Assembly: GCF_027942865.1 (NCBI RefSeq) | Contig: NC_134526.1 | Location: 1,689,001-1,753,000 of the forward strand | Direction: 5' to 3' | Source of the DNA: Odontesthes bonariensis | Lineage: Eukaryota; Chordata; Actinopteri; Atheriniformes; Atherinopsidae | Length of the DNA: 64,000 nucleotides | Part shown: in pieces, positions 1 to 12,100 of the stretch | Position numbering within the stretch: the stretch's first letter is position 1 | Layout: every line of letters starts with the position of its first letter | Notes under the pieces: generated by a model | Databases searched by the model: none | What the model saw: only the letters and a program-made list of their open reading frames with translations | Told to the model about the DNA's origin: nothing | Position numbers and translations under genes: made by a program

Positions 1-11
1 CCTGTAAGCAG

Positions 12-116
12 CTATCAGGGACTTGAACCTGAACCCAGCTGTGTGTCCATGCAGAGCGACAGGTCAAAGGGTCGTCTTATTGACTTTAAATCAGACCAAC
101 GTTCACGGCCTCAGAG
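12..116 (+). CDS. nlrc3-like: Gene A N-terminal module exon (PSCVSM repeat), copy 1
   Basis: A 105-bp exon between acceptor ...TAAGCAG and donor GTGAGC. It enters and leaves in phase 2 and encodes a roughly 35-residue module with [13 protein letters not shown] and a basic QRSRPQR end. Short repeated N-terminal modules of this kind are known from fish NLR-C proteins. It is about 90% like the exon at 5517-5621, including the following intron start, so it is a tandem exon duplicate. Confidence 0.8.
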
Positions 117-3100
117 GTGAGCTGTGTGTAAATGGTGTAACACTGTAAAATGTACCAGAGTCAGTTTGAACAGTTCTTATTCCAACTTGTGTTTAATGTG
201 AGCTCTGATTCACATCCATTTCATGTTCACATGTGAAACTGTCAAAGTGGAAAGAATGGATGTTAAAATAGGACTCTTTTAGGGGGTAAAATATTAATAA
301 TAATATTTATTATATGGGACCTTTTTCTAAAATAAATGTCTTGAACAAAGTCAGCTGCTTTACAAACAGTCTAACATGAACAAAGTCAGCTGCTTTACAA
401 ACAGACTAACATGAACAAAGTCAGCTGCTTTACAAACAGTCTAACATGAACAAAGTCAGCTGCTTTACAAACAGACTAACATGAACAAAGTCAGCTGCTT
501 TACAAACAGACTAACATGAACAAAGTCAGCTTCTTTACAAACAGTCTAACATGAACAAAGTCAGCTGCTTTACAAACAGTCTAACATGAACAAAGTCAGC
601 TGCTTTACAAACAGACTAACATGAACAAAGTCAGCTGCTTTACAAACAGACTAACATGAACAAAGTCAGCTTCTTTACAAACAGTCTAACATGAACAAAG
701 TCAGCTGCTGTACAAACAGTCTGACATGAACAAAGTCAGCTGCTTTAACAAACAGTCTAACATGAACAAAGTCAGCTGCTTTACAAACAGTCTAACATGA
801 ACAAAGTCAGCTGCTTTACAAACAGTCTAACATGAACAAAGTCAGCTGCTTAACAAACAGTCTGACATGAACAAAGTCAGCTGCTTTACAAACAGTCTAA
901 CATGAACAAAGTCAGCTGCTTAACAAACAGTCTAACATGAACAAAGTCAGCTGCTTTACAAACAGTCTGACATGAACAAAGTCAGCTGCTTAACAAACAG
1001 TCTGACATGAACAAAGTCAGCTGCTTTACAAACAGTCTAACATGAACAAAGTCAGCTGCTTAACAAACAGTCTAACATGAACAAAGTCAGCTGCTTTACA
1101 AACAGTCTGACATGAACAAAGTCAGCTGCTTAACAAACAGTCTAACATGAACAAAGTCAGCTGCTTTACAAACAGTCTAACATGAACAAAGTCAGCTGCT
1201 TAACAAACAGTCTAACATGAACAAAGTCAGCTTCTTTACAAACAGTCTAACATGAACAAAGTCAGCTGCTTTACAAACAGTCTAACATGAACAAAGTCAG
1301 CTGCTTTACAAACAGTCTAACATGAACAAAGTCAGCTGCTTTACAAACAGTCTGACATGAACAAAGTCAGCTGCTTTACAAACAGTCTGACATGAACAAA
1401 GTCAGCTGCTTTACAAACAGTCTGACATGAACAAAGTCAGCTGCTTTACAAACAGTCTGACATGAACAAAGTCAGCTGCTTAACAAACAGTCTAACATGA
1501 ACAAAGTCAGCTGCTTTACAAACAGTCTGACATGAACAAAGTCAGCTGCTTTACAAACAGTCTGACATGAACAAAGTCAGCTGCTTTACAAACAGTCTAA
1601 CATGAACAAAGTCAGCTGCTTTACAAACAGTCTAACATGAACAAAGTCAGCTGCTTTACAAACAGTCTAACATGAACAAAGTCAGCTGCTTTACAAACAG
1701 TCTAACATGAACAAAGTCAGCTGCTTTACAAACAGTCTAACATGAACAAAGTCAGCTGCTTTACAAACAGTCTGACATGAACAAAGTCAGCTGCTGTACA
1801 AACAGTCTAACATGAACAAAGTCAGCTGCTTAACAAACAGTCTAACATGAACAAAGTCAGCTGCTGTACAAACAGTCTAACATGAACAAAGTCAGCTGCT
1901 GTACAAACAGTCTAACATGAACAAAGTCAGCCGCTTTACAAACAGTCTAACATGAACAAAGTCAGCTGCTTTACAAACAGTCTAACATGAACAAAGTCAC
2001 ATGGATCAATAGCATGAAGCTGAACCTCAGTACAGCAGTGGGTCCTTTACGAGAGGATCAGAGGAAAATATCCGGGGTTACAACCAGACTGTCAGTCAGT
2101 AAATTTCAGTATTCAGACGAGGCTGCATCATGTTTCAGATGAATGATATCAGACTTGGATCAGTTCTTGATGTCTTCGATCATCGCTGCATCATGTGTGT
2201 AATCTGATGTTTGTCACGTTGGATGTGACAAATCTATGGCATGGCATAGCATAGATTATAGTGGCTGTCATCAGTGACGGGGAGGATCTGGCATTGGTAC
2301 ATGGGAAACCTGGAAACTAAATACTGAGAGAGTTATTGGTAAGTGAGTGCAGCTGTGGGGAAGAACACAGATGTTGTGAGTGAAGGTGATGGCAGGGCAA
2401 CAGAAACTATGGGAACATGGAAAAACTAAAGACAAGACCTGAACTTGAAAACTAAGACAAGAGATTAACTTAAAACATAGCAAAACTAAAAACTAAACAA
2501 GAACTAAAAACATGACAAAAACTCACAGACGTAACAGAGCCACCCCCCTCAAGGGATGGATCCCAGACATCCCAAAACCTGGGTGGGAGGGAGGGGCTTG
2601 GAAGAGGAAACCAATCAAAAACAAAAACAAGACTAAAAAAAAAAGTGTCCAAAAAACGACCAGCGATGTGGGACCGAGCCCCCCTGCACCCCCTCTGAGT
2701 CAGGGACTGGCGCGGCTTGGGGCTGTGGTTATTTGGGGCTGTGGTTCATGGGGCTGTGGTTCTTGGGGCTGTGGTTCTTTGGGGCTTTGGTTCTTTGGGG
2801 CTGTGGTTCTTTGGGGCTGTGGTTCTTGGGGCTGTGGTTCTTGGGGCTGTGGTTCTTGGGGCTGTGGTTCTTTGGGGCTGTGGTTCTTGGGGCTGTGGTT
2901 CTTTTGGGCTGTGGTTCTTGGGACTGTGGTTCTTTTGGGCTGTGGTTCTTTGGGGCTGTGGTTCTTTGGGGCTGTGGTTCTTGGGGCTGTGGTTCTTGGG
3001 GCTGTGGTTCTTTTGGGCTGTGGTTCTTTGGGGCTTTGGTTCTTTGGGGCTGTGGTTCTTTGGGGCTGTGGTTCTTGGGGCTTTGGTTCTTTGGGCTGTG

Positions 3101-6100
3101 GTTCTTGGGGCTGTGGGTCTTTGGGGCTGTGGTTCTTGGGGCTTTGGTTCTTTGGGCTGTGGTTCTTGGGGCTTTGGTTCTTTGGGGCTGTGGTTCTTGG
3201 GGCTTTGGTTCTTTGGGCTGTGGTTCTTGGGGCTGTGGTTCTTTGGGGCTTTGGTTCTTTGGGCTGTGGTTCTTGGGGCTGTGGTTCTTTGGGGCTGTGG
3301 TTCTTGGGGCTGTGGTTCTTTTGGGCTGTGGTTCTTGGGACTGTGGTTCTTTGGGGCTGTGGTTCTTTGGGCTGTGGTTCTTTGGGCTGTGGTTCTTTGG
3401 GCTGTGGTTCTTGGGGCTGTGGTTCTTTGGGGCTTTGGTTCTTTGGGGCTGTGGTTCTTTGGGGCTGTGGTTCTTGGGGCTTTGGTTCTTTGGGGCTGTG
3501 GTTCTTTGGGGCTGTGGTTCTTGGGGCTTTGGTTCTTGGGACTGTGGTTCTTTGGGGCTGTGGTTCTTTGGGGCTGTGGTTCTTTGGGCTGTGGTTCTTG
3601 GGGCTGTGGTTCTTTGGGGCTTTGGTTCTTGGGGCTGTGGTTCTTTGGGGCTTTGGTTCTTGGGGCTGTGGTTCTTTGGGCTGTGGTTCTTGGGGCTGTG
3701 GTTCTTGGGGCTGTGGTTCTTGGGGCTGTGGTTCTTGGGCCTATGGTTCTTGGGCCTGTGGTTCTTGGGGCTGTGGTTCTTGGGCCTGTGGTTCTTGGGG
3801 CTGTGGTTCTTGGGGCTGTGGTTCTTGGGGCTGTGGTTCTTGGGGCTGTGGTTCTTTGGGGCTGTGGTTCTTGGGGCTTTGGTTCTTTGGGGCTGTGGTT
3901 CTTTGGGGCTGTGGTTCTTGGGGCTTTGGTTCTTGGGACTGTGGTTCTTTGGGGCTGTGGTTCTTTGGGGCTGTGGTTCTTTGGGCTGTGGTTCTTGGGG
4001 CTGTGGTTCTTTGGGGCTTTGGTTCTTGGGGCTGTGGTTCTTTGGGGCTTTGGTTCTTGGGGCTGTGGTTCTTTGGGCTGTGGTTCTTGGGGCTGTGGTT
4101 CTTGGGGCTGTGGTTCTTGGGCCTATGGTTCTTGGGCCTGTGGTTCTTGGGGCTGTGGTTCTTGGGCCTGTGGTTCTTGGGGCTGTGGTTCTTGGGGCTG
4201 TGGTTCTTGGGGCTGTGGTTCTTGGGGCTGTGGTTCTTTGGGGCTGTGGTTCTTTGGGGCTGTGGTTCTTGGGGCTGTGGTTCTTTGGGGCTGTGGTTCT
4301 TGGGGCTGTGGTTCTTTGGGGCTGTGGTTCTTGGGGCTGTGGTTCTTGGGGCTGTGGTTCTTGGGGCTGTGGTTCTTTGGGGCTGTGGTTCTTGGGGCTG
4401 TGGTTCTTGGGGCTGTGGTTCTTTGGGGCTGTGGTTCTTTGGGCTGTGGTTCTTGGGGCTGTGGTTCTTGGGGCTGAGGTTCTTGGGGCTGTGGTTCTTT
4501 GGGGCTGTGGTTCTTTGGGCTGTGGTTCTTTGGGCTTTGGTTCTTTGGGCTGTGGTTCTTGGGGCTGTGGTTCTTTGGGGCTGTGGTTCTTGGGGCTGAG
4601 GTTCTTGGGGCTGTGGTTCTTTGGGGCTGTGGTTCTTTGGGCTGTGGTTCTTTGGGCTTTGGTTCTTTGGGCTGTGGTTCTTGGGGCTGTGGTTCTTTGG
4701 GGCTGTGGTTCTTGGGCTGTGGTTTTTGCTGATCCCTCCTCGCCTCCTCACAGATGTGCGTTAGATCCACCCTCCACGTGTGAAGTGGCTTCTGCACAAA
4801 GTAGTCCAGTATGTCATTTGTCACCTCTAATTTCCTCCACAACCTTTTCTCCAGCTCCAAACAGAAGAGGTCACCTACCAGATGTCTCTGATGAGATTAA
4901 TTAGCTGCATCATGTGTGAAATGTGATGTTTACTTTAGTCTTTCTGCTCTTTATTAAAACTAAGTGTATTTTTAAATTAATTTGTTGATATATTTGTATC
5001 ATTTTATTGATGTAATTTAAAACCAAAACTGTCACATTTTTACTTTTCAATCCAAACTGAATTTTACTGAACATGTAAATCCAAAGAAGTGTTTTTTTTT
5101 CCTGTTAGCAGCTATCAGAGACCTGGACCTGAACCCAGCTGTGTGTCCTTTAAGAGCGACAGGTCCAATCCTCGGTCAATTAATTTCCAACATGATGTCC
5201 CATCAGCCCAACAGTGAGTAGCTGTCAGTGTTCAGTGGAGGCTGCATCATGTTTCAGTTTCAGCTGAATTTCTTGGGACTTGGATCAGTTCTTGATGTCT
5301 CTGATGAGATTAATTAGCTGCATCATGTGTGTAATGTGATGTTTACTTTAGTCTTTCTGCTCTTTATTGAAACAAAGTGTATTTTTCAGCTGATTTATTT
5401 TCTTTACTTTTTAAAAAATGTATTTACTCTCTGTCAAATTTTTACTTTTTAATCCAAACTGAATTTTACTGAACATGTAAATTTAAATTGAACAAGTGGT
5501 TTTTTCCTATTCGCAGCTATCGGAGACCTGAACCTGAACCCAGCTGTGTGTCCATGCAGAGCGACAGGTCATTAAGTCGTTTTATTGACTTTAAAGCAGA
5601 CCAACGTTCACGGCCTCAGAGGTGAGCTGTGTGTAAATGGTGTAACACTGTAAAATGTACCAGAGTCAGTTTGAACAGTTCTTATTCCAACTTGTGTTTA
5701 ATGTGAGCTCTGATTCACATCCATTTCATGTTCACATGTGAAACTGTCAAAGTGGAAAGAATGGAAGTTAAAATAGGTCTCTTTTAGGGACTAAAATTAA
5801 CATTTTGATGCTGAAAGACCAAAGTTCTTTACAATCTTACTCTGAGAAATATTTGCTGAACTTATTGATGATTCTCTGATGGAGTTTGGCCCAAATTGGT
5901 GAGCCACCCATCCTTGTTGGAGAGACTGAACCTTTGGTGCATGCTGCTTTTATACCCAATCCTGACACCCTCACCTGTCAGCAGGTAACCTGCTGGTTGG
6001 AGAAGCTTCCAGAACGCTGTTCCTGTAGATTCTATAAACTTTCTGTCTTTCTGTCAAATCAAATCAAATTTATTTGTAGCACATTTCATGTCCAAAACAA

Positions 6101-9100
6101 TTCAGTGTTTTACATCAAATAAAAGCATTGCAGCAGGGAGTGTAAGAAGCATTTAAAATACATAAAAGAATGTAAAGAGAAACAAATTAAAAAATTTATT
6201 TGAATTAATTTAAAAACCAGCAACAGTCCAGATAAGTTCAAAGATATCGTGCAGATTTCATGCATAGACACATGAGAACAGAAATGTGTTTAACCTGGAT
6301 TTAAAAATGTCTACATTTGGTGAAAGTTTAATCTCCACTGGCAGTTTGTTCCTCTTGTTTGCAGCATAACAGCTAAATGCTGCTTCTCCATGTTTAGTCT
6401 GGACTCTGGACTGGACCAGCTGACCTGAGTCCTTGGATCTCAGAGCTCTGCTGGCTTTATATTCTCTGAACACATCACAGATTGTAAACCATCAGCAGGC
6501 TTTTAAAATCTATTCTGTGACTGACTGGAAGCCAGAGTAAAGATTTTAAAGCTGCTGTGATGTGTTCAGATCTCTTAGTCCGGGTTAAAACTCCAGCAGC
6601 AGCGTTCTGGATGAGCTGCAGATGTTTAATGCTCTTTTTGGGAAGTCCAGTTAAAAGAGCGTTACAGTGATGGAGTCTGCTGGAGATGAATGCATGGATG
6701 AGTTTCTCCTGGAAACCTTTAATTCTGCTGATGTTTCTGAGATGGTAAAAAGCTGCCTTGGTGATCGTTCCTCGGATCAGAGTCACGGATCGGATCATTT
6801 TTCGGATCAGCAAAAAAAAAAAATAAGACAACTAAACATGTTTTGTCTTTTTGTTTATCAACACTTTTAAATTATTGAATTGAAATAAAATCAACTTAAA
6901 GTGCACAATTAACATCTTCTTTTCAACATAATCAAAGAAAAACAACTTAAAGTGCAACATAAAAAGGCATATCTCCTTCCTTTAAACATGGACCAATGAC
7001 CATTAATCCACAACTTTTTTCTTCTCCTGCTCATAAAGATCTGGCACAATCTTTTCGCTGAAGTGGGTGCGCGACGGGATGTCGTAACGTGGCTCGATCA
7101 CGTTCAGCATGTGTTTAAAGCCCTTGTTTTGCACAACTCAATATGGCCTCATGTCTGCACCTATAAACACACCGATAGCGTTTGTGATCGCTTTTTAGCC
7201 CGGTCGGATTGTGAAGGAAGGGGCTGCTTAAATGCCGCGGTGATGAGCGGTTGTTGAGCCGCTTTCGGTTTCCTGTCAGTGAAACACCGGGGTGTCGCTG
7301 CAAATGCAGACTTTTACCCAGGGCGTGGAAAGTAGCTCTGTCCCTGGAACTAGCAGGAAGCGTAACGGCTGTGTGAGGACTGAACATAGATAGATCGATA
7401 GATCGATAGATAGATAGATAGATAGATAGATACTTTATTAATCCCGAGGGAAATTTAAGGATCCAGTAGCTTGAACAGACACAGAATACATGCGCACAAT
7501 TATTATTACTTTTTTTCATAAATCAATCCGCGGATCATGTGTGTGCCGAACCGAAATAATTGATCCGAACGGATCACGGATCAATGATGATCCGTTGCAC
7601 CACTATTTAACATTGAAAACGTGTCTCTTTATAGATTTATTTATAGATTTATATATTTATTCTTCCGTCCACATAAATGCGGGCCCTGTGGGCCCGCACA
7701 TCCCAACAATATACATATCAAAACAACCGGCTCGATGAGTTTTCGCGGGCTATTACTTTTATTGAAGATTGGAGTTACCATGGCGACGTAATAAGCAAAA
7801 AACAGCCCCCCAAAGCCCCCCTAGGAATAAACAGGGGGATGACCTGGAAAAATCATTAAAAAAAAAAAGCAGTTACTGTGTCATCATGCATTAACCTAGA
7901 AACGCCATTCAAATGTCAGTTTGTAGATACATCCGTGCTGTGTTCAGAAGTGAAGACGCCATGTCGATACCTGCTACGGATTTCCCACAGCATGCCTCCA
8001 AGCGACCCAAAGTTTTGGCCAAAATCTGCAAAATTTGAATTTTTAGAGCACAACTGCCATTTCATTAGAGTGTGGGAAGAACAAGAGTTCTGACCTCAGA
8101 TTCATTTTTGAATCGCCCTCAAGCCTACAAATATTGCTCCAATGCCATTATGTACTGTCATAATATAGGCACGCATGTTGGGATTCATAAAATGTTTTCA
8201 TATTTCATCTAGGGCTGACCGTTTGCTCTCAGAGCCCCTCAGAGCAAAGTGATGTCGGGGCTCAAAGACCTCAAATCCCCATTTTAATTCATCCAATTCT
8301 CAGAATCTCAGCAGCTCCTGCAGCCCTTCTTTCTCTCATCCGTAATTTCACTGTGAATGTGCTACAGATCTGAAACGCGGGAATATTGAAGTCCAAAGGC
8401 GTCCCTCGCTCATTCTGCGAGAATTTTTTCCGTAGCTCTTACGGTTTCCGAATGGGAAGCATCTGTTCGAAGAGGTTTTTTGGCTCTGAGAAGCCTGAGT
8501 CTCATATAATTAGTGTAGCAGCAGCTTAACTGTCAGTTAATTGAGGGAGATTAATTACCATAGAAACAAGGCCCAGCCAGTCCTTTGAAGTTTCAACAGC
8601 ACAATTAACCGCTTTAAAGGGACAGTTCGCCACTTTAAAGGGACAGTTCGCCCCTTTAAAGGGACAGTTCGCCACTTTAAAGGGACAGTTCGCCTCTTTA
8701 AAGGGACAGTTCACCACTTTAAAGGGACAGTTCGCCCCTTTAAAGGGACAGTTCGCCTCTTTAAAGGGACAGTTCACCTCTTTAAAGGGACAGTTGGCCG
8801 CTTTAAAGGGACAGTTCGCCCCTTTAAAGGGACAGTTCGCCCCTTTAAAGGGACAGTTCACCTCTTTAAAGGGACAGTTCGCCTCTTTAAAGGGACAGTT
8901 CGCCTCTTTAAAGGGACAGTTCACCTCTTTAAAGGGACAGTTGGCCGCTTTAAAGGGACAGTTCACCTCTTTAAAGGGACAGTTCGCCGCTTTAAAGGGA
9001 CAGTTCGCCACTTTAAAGGGACAGTTCACCTCTTTAAAGGGACAGTTCGCCACTTTAAAGGGACAGTTCACCTCTTTAAAGGGACAGTTCGCCACTTTAA

Positions 9101-12100
9101 AGGGACAGTTCGCCTCTTTAAAGGGACAGTTCACCACTTTAAAGGGACAGTTCGCCCCTTTAAAGGGACAGTTCGCCTCTTTAAAGGGACAGTTCGCCTC
9201 TTTAAAGGGACAGTTCACCTCTTTAAAGGGACAGTTCACCTCTTTAAAGGGACAGTTCGCCTCTTTAAAGGGACAGTTCACCTCTTTAAAGGGACAGTTG
9301 GCCGCTTTAAAGGGACAGTTCACCTCTTTAAAGGGACAGTTCGCCGCTTTAAAGGGACAGTTCGCCACTTTAAAGGGACAGTTCGCCCCTTTAAAGGGAC
9401 AGTTCGCCTCTTTAAAGGGACAGTTCGCCACTTTAAAGGGACAGTTCGCCTCTTTAAAGGGACAGTTCACCACTTTAAAGGGACAGTTCGCCCCTTTAAA
9501 GGGACAGTTCGCCTCTTTAAAGGGACAGTTCACCTCTTTAAAGGGACAGTTGGCCGCTTTAAAGGGACAGTTCGCCTCTTTAAAGGGACAGTTGGCCGCT
9601 TTAAAGGGACAGTTCGCCCCTTTAAAGGGACAGTTCGCCTCTTTAAAGGGACAGTTCACCTCTTTAAAGGGACAGTTGGCCGCTTTAAAGGGACAGTTCA
9701 CCTCTTTAAAGGGACAGTTGGCCGCTTTAAAGGGACAGTTCGCCTCTTTAAAGGGACAGTTCACCACTTTAAAGGGACAGTTCGCCCCTTTAAAGGGACA
9801 GTTCGCCTCTTTAAAGGGACAGTTCACCTCTTTAAAGGGACAGTTGGCCCCTTTAAAGGGACAGTTCGCCTCTTTAAAGGGACAGTTCACCTCTTTAAAG
9901 GGACAGTTGGCCGCTTTAAAGGGACAGTTCACCGCTTTAAAGGGACAGTTCGCCTCTTTAAAGGGACAGTTCGCCGCTTTAAAGTGAAAGGTCGCCTCTT
10001 TAAAGGGACAGTTCGCCGCTTTGAATTTTTTAATTTAAACGGCTTTGATGCTGTTTAGGCTTGAATGCTTCTTCTTTAGGCCTTGCGAAACATTCCTGAG
10101 CAACCGTGATTGGTTGAGCGATACGCACACTTTGGCAGGCCCCTTCTAAATTTCTTCAGAAATTTTCTAGTTGATGTTAAAATTCTGCAACATCTGACCC
10201 AAAGGGAGCATATACAAGTTACACAGAAGAGGTCCAAGAATTGACCCCTGGGGGACTCCACAAGTCATGGCCACTCGCTCAGATTCATAGCTGCCAACTG
10301 TAACAAAATAACTCTATTCTATAAACTTTCTGTCTTTCTGTGACTCCGGAACAACTTTTACTGAGTGTTGCTGCATCAGGTTCTACATTTGGTTCTGTTT
10401 TCTAAACACAAAGAAGTTGGTCAGTGAAGACTCTGAAATCATTTCTTTGGACTCGTTTCTGTTCAATAAATTTGGAAACCAATTAACTAATTCCAGACTA
10501 AAGTTTTTGTTGTATTTTAGAAACTACAGCTACGATCCAACCAACACGGCAGCTGGACTCCTCACAAAGAAACAAATCTTTTGTCTGTTCACACAGTTCT
10601 GTATCCCTTCCTCCTCACACTGCTTCATCTGACCTCAGCTTCCTCCCACTGTTAGAAACACACTGAGCTCTTATCTTCTGGAACACAGATGCTGATGATG
10701 TGCAGCTTCAGAGTTAATCAGCTGCTTCATGGCTGCGTTCACTGCTCACATCCACACATCCCTTCATGGACCTTCAGCTTGTGTTGCTCTCTGTGTGGAC
10801 AGACACAATGTGAGCTCATTCTTCATGATTCCTCCACAGAGTGGACCAGCAGAGCTCAGAGGGTCCCAGTGGTCCGTCTGCCCAGCAGCATCAAACACAG
10901 CTGGACTCCATATTTATGGTCTGTACATGTACAACAACTACTTTTCCATCTGTTCTGCTCACAGCCATCTCCATGCTGCACTCTGTAGACCAGTGGGTTG
11001 TCAGTGTGTCCAACATGGATCTGATGTTTGGCTCCATGGTTTCAGTCTGATCGGCTCATTCATATAGTTTTCTGTTCCAGCTGCTGGAGGACAACATGCT
11101 CACTTTTGTGAAGGAGGAGCTGAAGAAGATGCAGAAGGCTCTGAGTCCGGATTACCCAGAATGCTTAGAGAGTCAGAGGGAGGGTGAGGATGAAGAGCAG
11201 AGGAGCAGCAGAGAGGCATTAGTGAAGATCACAGTTCACTTCCTGAGGAGAATGAAGCAGGAGGAGCTGGCTGACCGTCTGCAGAGCAGTAAGAGGATTT
11301 CTCTAAAGGTTTAACCTGCTGGATAAATGACACATTTACTGATGTCTCAGCACACAGAACAGCAGGTGTTCAGATACTCATTCTGTACAGGGTTGAAATG
11401 TCTGTTTACTAATATTTTTTCTTGTCTTCATTCAGATCTTTGTGGACGTAAACTTAAATCTGCTCTGAAGAAGAAGTTCCAGTGTGTGTTTGAGGGGATT
11501 CCTAAAGCAGGAAAGCCAACCCTTCTGAATCAGATCTACACAGAGCTCTACATCACAGAGGGAGGGAGCGGAGAGGTCAGTGATGAACATGAGGTCAGAC
11601 AGATTGAAGCAGCATCCAGGAAAGCAGGCAGAGCAGAAACATCCATCAGACAGGAAGACATCTTTAAAGGCCCACCTGGAAGAGATGAACCAATCAGAAC
11701 AGTGCTGACAAAGGGAGTGGCTGGCATTGGGAAAACAGTCTTAACACAGAAGTTCACTCTGGACTGGGCTGAAGGCAAAGCCAACCAGGACATCCACTTC
11801 ATGTTTCCATTCACTTTCAGAGAGCTGAATGTGCTGAGAGAGAGAAAGTTCAGCTTGGTGGAGCTTGTTCATCACTTCTTTACTGAGACCAAAGCAGCAG
11901 GAATCTGCAGCTTTGAACAGTTCCAGGTTGTGTTCATCTTTGACGGTCTGGATGAGTGTCGACTTCCTCTGGACTTCCACAGCAAGGAGCCCCTGGCTGA
12001 TGCTACAGAGCCCACCTCAGTGGATGTGCTGCTGACAAACCTCATCAGGGGGAAGCTGCTTCCCTCTGCTCGCCTCTGGATAACCACACGACCCGCAGCA

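Larger units (their letters stand above)
6055..10315 (-). mobile_element. LINE insertion with nested elements, flanked by a 26-bp target duplication
   Basis: A perfect 26-bp direct repeat at 6029-6054 and 10316-10341 flanks this block. At the matching place gene B (about 40910-40945) has a single slightly diverged copy, the empty site. The left end is a LINE 3' tail on the minus strand (CAAATCAAATCAAATTTATT side). The right end is an RT fragment on the same strand. The original event is therefore a 5'-truncated L2-type LINE, later split by an hAT-like element and a Helitron-like element carrying a minisatellite. Confidence 0.75.

Noticed and set aside
342..1999. Possible CRISPR-like direct repeat array
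   Set aside because: Units abut with no unique spacers and the genome is eukaryotic; it is a minisatellite.
2512..4904. Several long open frames (up to 723 codons) of GLWFLGLWF or PKNHSPKEP repeats, both strands
   Set aside because: They are translations of the 15-16-bp minisatellite, which lacks stops in most frames; all frames are open in parallel and there is no homology or splice support.
8526..9987. 468-codon (-) and 397-codon (+) frames of NCPFKEA and LKGQFAS repeats
   Set aside because: Artefact of a 21-bp repeat, a multiple of three, without stop codons on either strand.
10689..11067. Overlapping frames of 69-112 codons conserved in all three NLR units
   Set aside because: They overlap the true 79-bp exon (10840-10918) but extend into intron; conservation reflects recent duplication. 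Only the part ending QLDSIFM has splice and family support.
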